From Capsicum annuum (Eukaryota; Streptophyta; Magnoliopsida; Solanales; Solanaceae): a DNA stretch of 64,000 nt. The translations under genes were made by a program, and so were the position numbers. The notes beneath the pieces are model-generated. The model was given only the letters and a program-made list of their open reading frames with translations. It did not search any database and was not told the origin of the DNA. How positions within the stretch are numbered: the first letter of the stretch is position 1; each line of letters opens with the position of its first letter. Location: positions 872,286 through 936,285 of the forward strand of contig NC_061118.1 in the NCBI RefSeq assembly GCF_002878395.1, given 5' to 3'. This document shows positions 21,969 to 32,374 of this stretch, piece after piece.

Positions 21969-22960
21969 GTTATTATATAAAAGTGTGAATGATCTCTGAG
22001 AAGTAATTTGAATTTTTGCATTTCATTAAAAATCTTCGCAATAGATAAAATAGTCTAATTTTAAAACAATCAAACATGTGCGAGGTATGTGCGGGACACG
22101 TGCAGTTACACTAGTAACCCAAAATAACATAAACCTTACTGCTACACCAGAAGTAAAACTATTATTTTCGATACACTCTAAACTTCAAAAATAAAAGTAT
22201 AACACAAAAATATACACATAAATCGTATTACTTACCTCAGAAATAAAAACATTATTTTCAATACACTCTAAACTAAGTAAAAAGAAGTTTCAAAACAATG
22301 TATAACAAACAAGTGTAACGTTTGTACAAAAATGACAAAATCGTCTAATTTTAAATAATCAAAAATTACACGTGCAAGGCACGTGAGATTACACTAGTAA
22401 CTCAAAATATACATAAACGTTATTGCTACACCAGAAATAAACACATTATTTTCGCTACACTCTAAACTTCAAAAATAAAAGTATAACATAAAAATATACA
22501 CATAAATCGTATTACTTACCTCAGAAATAAAAATATTATTTTCGATACACTCTAAACTAAGTAAAAAAAAGTTTCAAAACAATGTATAGCAAACAAGTGT
22601 AACGTTTGTACAAAAATGACAAAATCGTCTAATTTTAAATAATCAAAGATTACACGTGCAAGGCACGTGCAGGACACGTGCGATTACACTAGTAACTCAA
22701 AATATACATAAACGTTATTGCTACACCAGAAATAAACACATTATTTTCGATACACTCTAAACTTTAAAAAAATATATAAAAAAAGCGAAATATACATAAA
22801 CCTTATTACTTACATATCAAACGTAAAAAATATTATTTTCGATACACTCTAAACTACAAAAAAAAAAAAAAAAAAAAAGTTTCAAAAATTATATATACTA
22901 CTCCTACTTAACAAACAAGTGTAATAAATGTACAAAAATGACAAAATTGATAGTAAGAAG
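21290..22960. repeat. Degenerate tandem array, right block, including three ~300-bp units
   Basis: Continues the array of 18420-20445. From 22075 a higher-order unit of about 295-300 bp repeats: acactagtaac is at about 22107, 22391 and 22687, each preceded by cacgtgc-type motifs and followed by aacataaa-ttattgctacac and gatacactctaaact. The last unit stops about 60 bp before the C3H17 TATA box. Confidence 0.85.
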
Positions 22961-23020
22961 AAGTAAAAAGAGGCAAACAAACGTAACTACTTAAAGCCTC
23001 ACTTCACTTCACTTTCACTC

Positions 23021-23028
23021 TATATAAA
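23021..23028 (+). promoter_or_regulatory. TATA box of the C3H17-type gene
   Basis: tatataaa preceded by CT-rich cacttcactttcactc. It lies 110 bp upstream of the ATG at 23138, predicting transcription start near 23050. Similar sequences without a good TATA box occur at about 18850 and 21450. Confidence 0.7.
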
Positions 23029-23137
23029 CAGTATCACTTCACCCCCATTTGTATACATGATATACACTCATTGTATACAACAATTCTAGATCCACCATTA
23101 ACGATTCTTGTGAAAAGCTTGAAAACCCACCTCAATT

Positions 23138-26100
23138 ATGGATGGCTCAATGCCACCACCACCACCGCCGCCGACGCCGACGCCGTCGACGGCGGTTCCG
23201 GCACAGGCAATGGGAGTGGAAATGGCAGTGGAAATGGTTGGTTTATCAGCTGAAGAAGAAGAAGCTGTTGTTAAGGGGAAGACGGATTGTGTGTATTTTC
23301 TTGCTTCTCCATTTACATGCAAAAAGGTACAATCTTTGTATGTTTATTGAATTCTTGAATTTTATTTGTGTATTAAGAATTTGAATTTTATGTTTTTTCT
23401 TGATTTTTTTTCTTGATTTGGTCTTTGTTGCAAGTGATAAAATTGTGTATCTTTGTATCTTTCTGTCTGTTCTAGCTTCGGTGGATAGAGTTATTTGATA
23501 TATGTTAATATTTGTTGCTGGTGGAAGGTGGCACGGGAGTTGCACGTACCTCGTGGATTTTGTTGAGGTGTGCCAAAGCTGGCCCAGACATCACGTTTAT
23601 CCAAAAAAAAAAAAAAAAAATTTGGTTCATTTCAAGATTTTTTTTGTGTCTTTATGTTTTTCTTGAATTTTTTGTTGATTTGATGTGTGTTGCAAGTGAT
23701 AAAGATTGTGTTTTTTCAGTGGATGGGATTATCTAATATATGTCGATATTTCTTGCTGGTGGAAGGTGACAGGTATCTCGTGTATTTTGTTGAGGTGTGC
23801 CAAAGCTGGCCAAGACATTACGGTTATCAAAAAAAAAAACACTTTTTGGTTTATTTCAAGATTTTTTGTGACTTTATGTTTTTTTTGAATTTTTTGTTGA
23901 TTTGATGTGTGTTGCAAGTGATAAAGATTGTGTTTTTTTAGTGGACAGAGTTACCTGGTATATGTTGGTGGTGGTGGGAGGTGGTAGGTATCCTGTGGGT
24001 TTATTTGAGGTTTGTGAACGCCGGCTTGGACACCACGGTTATCAAGAATTTTTTTTTGTTAATTTCAAGATGTTTTTTTTGTGTGTGGGGTATATGTAAA
24101 ACCTTTTGTTTTGGTAGCTGTGGTTTTTCTTTTTATCAGTTGGAATGAGGGATTATGTCATGATTTTTTTTTAAAAATTGTTTTGTGTTGCAAGAAAGTG
24201 GAGACCAAGAAAGAGGTGGAGAAGAAAGTGGAGACCAAGAAAGAGGCGCATGCTAAGTTGGTGGAAAGTAAGGACGAAGAAGAGAAGCGGGTAAACAGGA
24301 AAGAGTACAAGCTAGCGAGGAAGGAGGCGAAGTCAGCGGTTACGGCAGCTAAGACGGCCGCTTTTGAGAGCTTGTATGCAGGGTTACAGGGGAAAGGAGG
24401 GGAGAAAAAGTTGTTTAGACTCGCTAAGGCTAGGGAGAGGAAGGGTCGTGACCTCGATCAGGTGAGGTGCATTAAGGGGGAGGACGGCAGAGTGTTGGTG
24501 GAGGACAGCCACATAAAGAAGAGATGGCAGTCGTACTTTCATAGGCTCTTGAATGACGAGGGGGACAGAGCTATTGTGTTAGGGGAACTGGAGCACTCAG
24601 AGGAGTGTCGGGATTTTAGCTATTGTAGACGTTTTAAGGTAGAAGAGGTTAGACAGGCAGTCCGCAGGATGCGCAGGGGTAGGGCGACGGGGCCGGATGA
24701 GATACCGGTGGAGTTTTGGAAGTTCGTTGGAGAGGCTGGTGTAAGGTGGTTGACTGGATTGTTTAATGAAATTTTCAGGACGGCAAAGATGCCCGAGGCG
24801 TGGAGGTGGAGTACCATGATCCCTCTCTATAAGAATAAGGGGGACATTTAGAGTTGTAATAACTATAGGGGGATTAAGTTATTGAGTCACTCTATGAAGA
24901 TCTGGGAGAGAGTGGTCGAGGTGAGGCTGAGACGGATAGTGTCTATCTCGGAAAACCAGTTCGGATTTATGCCCGGCCGCTCGACGACGGAGGCAATCCA
25001 CCTGGTACGGAGGTTGGTGGAGCAGTATAGGGAAAGGAAGAAGGATCTGCACATGGTGTTTATCGATCTGGAAAAGGCTTACGACAAAGTCCCCAGGGAG
25101 GTGCTTTGGAGATGCTTGGAGGTGAGGGGAGTACCGCAGGCATATATCAGAGTAATTAAGGATATGTATGAGGGAGCGAAAACCCAGGTGAGGACGGCGG
25201 GAGGAGACTCAGAGCATTTCACTGTCCTGACAGGATTGCATCAGGGATCTACTCTTAGTCCCTTTTTGTTTGCGTTAGTAATGGATGTGTTGACGCGGCG
25301 TATTCAAGGGGAGGTGCCGTGGTGTATGCTCTTTGCAGACGATGTAGTTCTGATAGATGAGACTCGAGGGGGTGTAAATGACAAATTAGAGATGTGGAGG
25401 CAAACTCTTGAGTCGAAAGGGTTCAGGGTGAGCAGAAGCAAGACAGAGTATGTGGAATGTAAGTTTAAGGACGTGAGGCGGGAGAACGAGGTAGTAGTGA
25501 AGCTGGAAGCACAGGAGGTATGTAAGAGGGATAAGTTCAAGTATCTCGGGTCCGTGATCCAGAGTAATGGTGAGATTGACGAGGATGTCTCGCACCGTAT
25601 TGGGGCGGGATGGATGAAGTGGAAACTCGCGTCGGGGGTGCTGTGTGATAAGAAGGTGCCGCCCAAGCTTAAAGGCAAATTCTATAGGGTGGTAGTCCGT
25701 CCGGCCTTGCTGTATGGAGCGGAGTGTTGGCCAGTTAAGAACTCACACATCCAAAAAATGAAGGTGGCAGAAATGCGGATGTTGCGCTGGATGAGTGGAC
25801 TGACTCGAGGGGATAGAGTTCGGAATGAGACTATCCGGGAGAAGGTTGGTGTGACTTCAGTGGAGTGTAAGATGCGGGAAGCACGATTGAGATGGTTCGG
25901 ACACGTGAAGAGGAGGGGCATGGATGCCCCGGTCCATAGGTGTGAGAGGCTAGCGTTGGATGGTTTTAGGCGGGGTAGGGGTAGGCCGAAGAAGTACTGG
26001 GGTGAGGTGATTAGGCGGGACATGGAACAGTTACAGCTTACCGAGGACATGACCCTAGATAGGAAGGTCTGGAAGACGCGAATTACGGCAGAAGAGTAGG

Positions 26101-29100
26101 GCCAGATTGGGTCGCTAGTGTAGGGAATTACTCGGTGGGGTTTTTTTTTTATTTTTATTCCCGTTATGATTCCGTATTCAGTGTCCCATGCTTATTACGA
26201 ATCTGTGTGCTTTCCTCTGCTTTCCGCTGTTTTATATTTCTTATGGGTGCCGTATTTATGTTATGTCATCTGCTTCTGTGCTTTACTATGTGTTTGTGTG
26301 ATATCTTGTGTCTTGAGCTGGGGGTCTTTCGGAAACAGCCTTTCTACTTCATCAGAGGTAGAGGTATGGACTGCGTACATCTTACCCCCCCCAGACCCCA
26401 CTAAGTGGGAATACACTGGGTTTGTTGTTGTTGTTTTGTGTTGCAAGAGATAAAGATTTTGTTTTGTTAATTTCAATCTTTTTTGTGGTGTATGTAAACC
26501 CTTTGTTTTGGCAGCTGTGGTTTCTCTTTTGGAAGTTGGAATGAAGTACTGTTTCATGATTTAAAGCTTAAAAGATTCTTGCTTCTCAGATAGATAATCT
26601 TGTTTTTTTGAAGTGAATTAGTGAATTTGATGTAGTAACGCGTGAGAGTCGATTGAACACAGCCTCTCTATCTCTACGCGGTAGGGGTAAGGTCTGTGTG
26701 CGTACACTGGGTTTGTTGTTGAATTTGATGTAGCAACTTCCGAGGGTCTATCGAAAAAGCCTCTCTCTATCTCTACGAGATAGGGGTAAGGTCTGTGTGC
26801 GTACACTGGATTTGTTGTTGAATTTGATGTAGCAACTTCCGAGGGTCTATTGAAAAAGCCTCTCTATCTTTACGAGGTAGGGGTAAGGTCTGTGTGTGTA
26901 CATTGGGTTTGTTGTTGAATTTGATGTAGCAACTCCGGAGGGTCTATCGAAAAAGCCTCTCTATCTCTACGAGGTAGGGGTAAGGTTTGTGTGCATACAT
27001 TGGAGTTGTTGTTGTTGTTGTTGAATCTGATTAAGCAAACTCCTGAGAGTCTATCGAGAACAACCTTTTTGTCTCGACGAGTTAGGGGTAAGGTCTGTGT
27101 ATACTCAACCCTCCCAGTCCCCACATGTGGGATTACATGGACTTTGGTGTTGTTGAATTTGATGTAGCAACTTCTTTTTTGAGAAAAAGTCTTCAAGAAT
27201 ATACATATACGTCTTCCAGTAAGAACTGTCTGAAGCTTGTCCATAGTTTTCAGACATCATTTGTTACTGGCTTAGCGTTCATTTTATATTTCTGCTTTGA
27301 GTGTGTTCTTGGCGATCGGCAAACCATTTATTACATGGGATGACAGACCTTCTGCTAGAATGTTTAGGTTTTCGCTAAAGTATTATGAGCTTGATTGTTT
27401 CTTTTTAATACGAAGTAGTTTTGTTTTTGTCGTTTATGATGGTTTTGTTTCACTAGATTTAGTCAATCTTGGAGCAAATTTAATTTGGTAACTTTGATTC
27501 CGACAGAAAGTGCATTGGTTTATGCCCTTCGATCATGTATAATGCTATACGGGCAATCACATTTGTCTGGCTTACAGATCATAAAACCATTTATTACATG
27601 GCATGATTGACCTTCTGCCGGAACATTTAGGTTTCTTCTAGGAATTATGAGCTTGATTGTTTCTTTTAATGCGATTTTGTTTTGTTTCTGTCGCTTTGAT
27701 GATAGTTTTATCGAACTGGATTTAGTCTATCTTGGAGCAATCTTAAAAGTGGTGTCTTTGATTCCGACAAAAAGTGCATTAATGCTTTACGGATCACAGG
27801 CAATCACATTTGTCTTTATAGTCTTTGTTGGTATGTTGGTTTTGCATTTGAATCTATCAGCTATGTGTATGCGTAATCCCTCTTATCATGTTAGACAAAG
27901 TTAATCGACGCAACACGTGGAATTGTTTCTCATTTATTTCTCTTGTCGTAGCTGTTTAAGAAATCCTCTTGTGTACAAATGCCTTTTATCATCTTTCTTT
28001 ATTACAGGATCTACATTCCTTAGTGTGTGAATACATATATGGTGGACTTCTCCACACTATATAATGTTCTACGGGGTCGTAGGTTACGAGGATTTGGAAA
28101 ATAATCTCGCTAATAAATTCGCGATTATTTAATCCCACGCTTGGTTGGATTTTTGTTTCCAATATGAGCAATACCTATTTTATACCGGATTTAACATGGA
28201 TTCTGATACCGGGATAAGCAAACCCTGGATAAAACACCTAAACGACCAAATTGATCTAGATGACTTCTATTGATGCTTCAATTTTTTGGTTAACAGGGAA
28301 GCGAGTGTGAGTACCGTCATAGTGACATGGCTCGGCTGAATCCAAGGGATTGCCGGTACTGGTTGAACGGAAACTGCTTAAACCCTACGTGTGCATACCG
28401 GCACCCTGTAAGTTATTTCTTTCTCAAACTGCTCTAGATTCTTATCATCTTCGTGATATAAATATGCAAAGATCCTTGTCGTCATGTACTTGTAAAGTTT
28501 CTACGTTTACTAGCAGATGTATTTAGTCATTTAATTGACTATTATTCTTTTCCCTGCAGCCTCTTGATGGATTGTCGGAAGCTCGAGTTCCAACTGCTAT
28601 GGGATATTCTATAGCTCCGATGATGCCTGTTGCACCTATGCTACAGGTTCCGTATGTTTTGAGTAAACAAAGCGTGCCCTGTAAATTCTTCCAGCAAGGA
28701 ATTTGTCGAAACGGTGATTACTGCGCGTTCATGCATGCACCGAGCTTTTTTCCTAACAAACCTGCACAACCTCCGGTGTCTACTGCATCTAGTGATACTT
28801 CGACTGTTAAAAAGGTATTTGGTGGGGTTGAAAAGTCTATGGAAGTCAAGGAGCTTTCGGATATAAATGCTCCGACGCCTGTTGAACTGCCTAAACCTAC
28901 GAGGAAACTGGAAATTCATCTGAATAAGAAAGTTAATACCTTTGATGAGAAGGTACTACCACCAAATTCTGTCGTAAACAGACAGCATTCCGAGTACAAG
29001 CCAACAAGTATTCCTCCAACCAGTGGCAATCCTTTCCGTGTCCCCAACAGAATGCAGCGGCCCATTGGGATTGACGATCACCGTAGCATGCAATACAAGG

Positions 29101-30389
29101 GTGATGGAATTTCAAGGGAGCCTTCTCCTGGTTTTGATGTTCTTGTGGACGATGAGCTCAAAGGTTCAGATTATTATCATGATGAAGATCTTTATGGCGG
29201 AACAAGGGAGAATGTCAGGAGAAATGAATGTGAAAAGGGCGATTCTGGTGATTATGATTCAGTGGAAGATATTGAGCGCGATATGTACCGTGATGTGCGT
29301 GGATATGACAGGATTCAGAATCGCCGTGCTTTGGAGCAGCTTATAGCTTCTTCTGAGATAAAACCAGGAGGATCAGCTCATCTTGAAAGGAGACGCTATG
29401 GTAGAGTAGATAGCCCTGAACGTGTTCAAAGGTCAGATGTGAGACATAGGTTATCGAGGCATAGGAGAGATAATGATTTGAAATCTGTCATTGATCATGA
29501 TTTTTCAAGGGAAAAGCATTTTGAAGATCGAACCGAAAAGAGCTCTAGGAGGGATGTGCACTACTTACCTTCACATGACAATTCTCTTAGTGGTCGCTTT
29601 CGAGGAAGAATAAAGCTTCCTGTTAGGTCATCTTCTCTAGCTGATCGGGGTGAGTTATGGTTGGATAGGGAAATGGATAAGGGGAGAGACCGCGGCAGGT
29701 TGACTTCAGAAAGATTACGGTTGGATAGGGAAATGGATAGGGGGAGAGACCGTGGCAGGTTGATTTCAGAAAGACCACAGCTGTACTCTTACCAAGGAAG
29801 GCCTCGAGACGGAATAAAAGGAAGATTGCAAGAGGATCTCAATAATGATAGCAGAAACAACAGATTTCCTCGTCGAAGAAGAGATGAAATAAATGATAAT
29901 AAATCTGAATTCCTACGTCCAAAGAGTCTCGCAGAAGTCAAAGGTAGGAGAACTGCCAAGAGCAATGAGCAACAACCCCTGCGAAAGCGGAAGTTCCAAA
30001 AGCTTGATAGCACGGAGGATCTGTCATTTGAAGGACCAATGCCGTTAAAAGAGATTCTGAAGAGGAAAAGAGGTGGTGGAGGTGGCATGCCATCCGGTGG
30101 GAGTGAACACGATCAACGTGAGAGAAAGGAAAGGACTTCCATGACTGCAGGGAACGTGAATTTTCCTTCCGCTTTCACCAAGAACGTGTCTGACCTTCCT
30201 ATTCAAAACCTGGAAAATGAACTTCAAGCTGATGAAGAAAAGATGGTCGTGGAAGGAGCAGGCGGTCTTGGCGATGAGCCGGTTGAAGGTGAAGACTACA
30301 TCTTCGACGAAGGTGATCCTGATGACGAATTCTCGGATGAGGATGACGACGAGTTTGCAAGGAAGCTGGGCGTTGTTCCTCGTAAATGA
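23138..30389 (+). CDS. C3H17: CCCH zinc-finger protein, three fingers (Arabidopsis C3H17 type)
   Basis: Exons 23138-23326, 28297-28407 and 28560-30389 (all phase 0, GT-AG) give 709 residues; Arabidopsis C3H17 (At2g02160) is about 670. Seen: a short proline-rich start, acidic [12 protein letters not shown], then finger 1 C51-X9-C61-X5-C67-X3-H71 ([21 protein letters not shown], split by intron 1), finger 2 C82-X7-C90-X4-C95-X3-H99, and finger 3 C141-X7-C149-X5-C155-X3-H159. The long C-terminal region is charged and low complexity (RGR, SER and DREMD repeats), ending in a strongly acidic stretch before [11 protein letters not shown]. The family binds RNA or DNA and has nuclear roles in growth and stress; no precise function is inferred here. 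Intron 1 is about 5 kb and full of repeats including a LINE. A 60-bp in-frame duplication lies at 29661-29780. Confidence 0.93.
23420..24180 (+). repeat. Tandem array in intron 1 of C3H17, with SINE-like segments
   Basis: Three units of about 220 bp, each with ttgatttgatgtgtgttgca, agtgataaagattgtg and a segment like ggtgacaggtatctcgtgta, ttgttgaggtgtgccaaagc, tggccaagacattacggtta ending in an A run. A fourth partial unit lies beyond the LINE at 26440-26570. The GGTGG...GGTTATCAAAA segment recurs in TOM3 intron 1 and looks like a short SINE-derived repeat. Confidence 0.75.
24196..26430 (+). mobile_element. RTE-type LINE, 5'-truncated, with target duplication
   Basis: A non-LTR retrotransposon body in the same strand as C3H17. 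It encodes a lysine-rich linker, then reverse transcriptase: [94 protein letters not shown], and the C-terminal [13 protein letters not shown]. The RT frame is open apart from one TAG at 24849-24851, where the related copy has CAG. The coding part ends at 26099; the 3' end finishes with (TTG)n. The endonuclease is missing. Flanks share ttgttttgtgttgcaaga (24178-24195 and 26431-26448), an 18-bp target duplication. Recent insertion, not self-mobile. Confidence 0.93.
26440..26635. other. Intron 1 sequence, remainder of the pre-LINE array unit
   Basis: gtatgtaaaccctttgtttt and gcagctgtggtttctctttt match 24092-24130 left of the LINE, so the LINE sits within a duplicated unit. Confidence 0.7.
26636..27150 (+). 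repeat. Tandem array of LINE-tail-derived units, about 105 bp, five copies
   Basis: Each unit has atttgatgtagcaacttccg, agggtctatcgaaaaagcct, ctctatctctacgaggtagg, ggtaaggtctgtgtgcgtac, actgggtttgttgttg. Starts near 26636, 26728, 26828, 26926 and 27026. The last is closest to a full RTE-like tail (ccctcccagtccccacatgt). Confidence 0.85.
27310..27830 (+). repeat. Two-copy tandem duplication in intron 1 of C3H17, about 265 bp
   Basis: accatttattacatgg, gaccttctgc, tatgagcttgattgtttctt, ttagtcaatcttggagcaa and tttgattccgacagaaagtg at 27320-27520 recur in order at 27589-27785. Confidence 0.85.
28095..28252. mobile_element. Possible MITE in intron 1 of C3H17
   Basis: Contains tttaatcccacgcttggttgg and ataccgggataagcaaaccc with ggataa/ttatcc-type dyads, resembling the element at 38806-39012. 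Borders and target duplication not resolved. Confidence 0.4.
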
Positions 30390-30547
30390 CGGGGACATCG
30401 TCGCTCTAAGCTGCATTTGTTTTCTATACATTAATGAACTCTTCTTAGGTCTAATGAGCAGGTTTAAGTAGGGAAACAGGTTCTTTTTCTTGCCCTTTGT
30501 TGTAGTAGAAACTTTTTTTTTTCTCATGTAGTTAAACTATGTGATTG

Positions 30548-30660
30548 GTGGGGGTTAGGTCTACCCATAAGGGTTATGACTGTTTGTAACTTTTTAGTTT
30601 GGTAGGGGCTAGGTCTGCCCAAAAGGGCATGACTGTGTATGTAACTTTTTAGGGTGTTTA
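30548..30660 (+). repeat. Two-copy duplication in the C3H17 3' untranslated region
   Basis: ggttaggtctacccataagg, gttatgactgt, ttgtaactttttag is followed about 55 bp later by ggctaggtctgcccaaaagg, gcatgactgtg, tgtaactttttag. Confidence 0.8.
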
Positions 30661-30740
30661 AGAGAAAGAGCCTTCATAGTTGCTGCTCAGTATGTTTTGT
30701 TATGCTTTTACTTAGCTTACATTTTTTGGACTGCTTTAGA

Positions 30741-30775
30741 CTGTCGCCGAGGATCTATCGGAAACAGCCTGTCAA
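30741..30775 (+). mobile_element. Minimal RTE tail relic
   Basis: gccgaggatctatcggaaac, agcctgtc only; it directly precedes the minisatellite. Confidence 0.5.
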
Positions 30776-31922
30776 CCTTTGATGGATGACTTGTCACAAG
30801 TCCTAATGACTTTGGGACAAATTGTTCACAAGTCTTGACAGACCGTTAGTACTTTTGATGGATGGACGGAGACTTGCCTTGCCACAAGTCGTAACAACGC
30901 CACAAGTCGTAACAACTTTGGGACTAATTGCTCACAAGTCTTGACAGACCGTTGGTACTTCTGATGGATGGATAGAGACTTGCCTTGCCATGCCACAAGT
31001 CCTAACGACTTTGGGTCTAATTGTTCACAAGTCTTGACGGACCGTTAGAACTTGTGATGGATGGACGGAGACTTGCCTTGCCAGAAGTCCTAACGACTTT
31101 GGGACTAAGTGCTCATAGGTCTTGACGGACCGTTAGAACTTGTGATGGATGGATGGAGACTGGCGCCTTGCCAGAAGTGCTAATGACTTTGGGACCAAGT
31201 GTTCATAGGTCTTGACGGACCGTTAGAATTGGTGATGAATGGAGACTGGCCTTGCCACAAGTCCTAATGACTTTGGGACTAAGTGTTCATAGGTCTTGAC
31301 GGACCGTTAGAATTTGTGATGGATGGATGGAGATTGGCCTTGCCACAAGTCCTAACGACCTTGGGTCTAATTGCTCACAAGTCTTGACGGACCGTTAGAC
31401 TTCTGATGGATGGACGGAGACTTGCCTTGCCACAAGTCCTATTGACTTTTGGACTAATCGTTCACAAGTCTTGACCGACCGTTAGTACTTCTGATGGATG
31501 GAATGGAGACTTGCCTTGCCACGAGTCCTAACGACTTTGGGTCTAATTGTTCAAAAGTCTTGATGGACTGTTAGAACTTCTGATGGATGGACAAAGACTT
31601 GCCTAGCCACAAATCGTAACGACTTTGGGTCTAATTGTTCACAGTCTTGACTGACCGTTAGACTTCTGATAGATGGACGGAGACTTGTCTCGCCACAAGT
31701 CCCAACGACTTTGGGACTAAGTGTTCACAAGTCTTGACAGATCGTTAGAACTGATGATGGATGGATGGAGAGTTGTCTTGCCACAAGTCCTAACGACTTT
31801 GGGACTAATTGTGATGGACCGTTAGACTTCTGATGGATGGACGGAGACTTGCCTTGCCACTAGTCCTAACGACTTTGGGACTAATTGTTCACAAGTCTTG
31901 ACGGACAGTCGGAATTTCTGAC
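30776..31922. repeat. Minisatellite, unit about 88 bp, about thirteen copies
   Basis: Unit: gatggatggacggagacttg, ccttgccacaagtcctaacg, actttgggactaattgttca, caagtcttgacggaccgtta, gaacttct. gatggatg starts near 30781, 30858, 30964, 31055, 31145, 31230, 31318, 31405, 31491, 31582, 31667, 31757 and 31838. Units are 80-95% alike by eye. It lies between the convergent 3' ends of C3H17 and the remorin gene; no long frame survives through it. Confidence 0.93.
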
Positions 31923-31989
31923 CTATTTTTTTTTAGGGTATAACCAATTTAAAAAATCCAAATTTCAACAAATATAAAAACGACAATAA

Positions 31990-32060
31990 AGCCGGTATAA
32001 TCCCCATAAATAGGGTTTGGAGAGGGTAAAGCGTAGAGAAGTTGTTTCCGCTAGGCCGTC
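31990..32060 (-). mobile_element. RTE LINE tail fragment
   Basis: Minus strand: cttttgaggcgacggcctag, cggaaacaacttctctacgc, tttaccctctccaaacccta, tttatgggga. 5'-truncated and diverged. Confidence 0.6.
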
Positions 32061-32374
32061 GCCTCAAAAGAGAAGTCAACGAAGCAGGGTATCTAGAAAA
32101 TATTATATCGAAATAGCAAAATACAAAGCAAACGAAGCGATAAATAATACTACACATTACAAAATAAGAGACTATGTGAGTACTAAATGTAAAATAAGCT
32201 TTGGTAGAATGCCTGAACTTCAACTTCCATTGATCAACAATTACATGTTAAGTGGCCAAAACAGTTGAGTTTGTACAAGAGCTTCAAGCATACATAATGC
32301 CAGATTCCAACTTCACAGTACTAGCTAGTCGAAATGCATAAATATACAGCGCATTTATAGCGATTCGTAGCTCT

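Noticed and set aside
24620..26050. Minus-strand frames over the LINE reverse transcriptase
   Set aside because: Shadows of the plus-strand RT frame; the RT motifs FADD and GFMPGRS are on the plus strand.
16734..26099. Reverse transcriptases as signs of an integrated virus or a retron
   Set aside because: Motif order, the C-terminal [11 protein letters not shown] part and the (TTG)n tail identify RTE LINEs. No movement protein, coat protein, protease or RNase H of a pararetrovirus was seen.
30045..30527. 160-residue minus-strand frame across the end of C3H17
   Set aside because: Overlaps the coding end and 3' region in antisense; no domain or promoter.
30776..31922. CRISPR-like array
   Set aside because: Units are contiguous and similar along their whole length, with no unique spacers; the genome is eukaryotic. 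The same applies to the other arrays.
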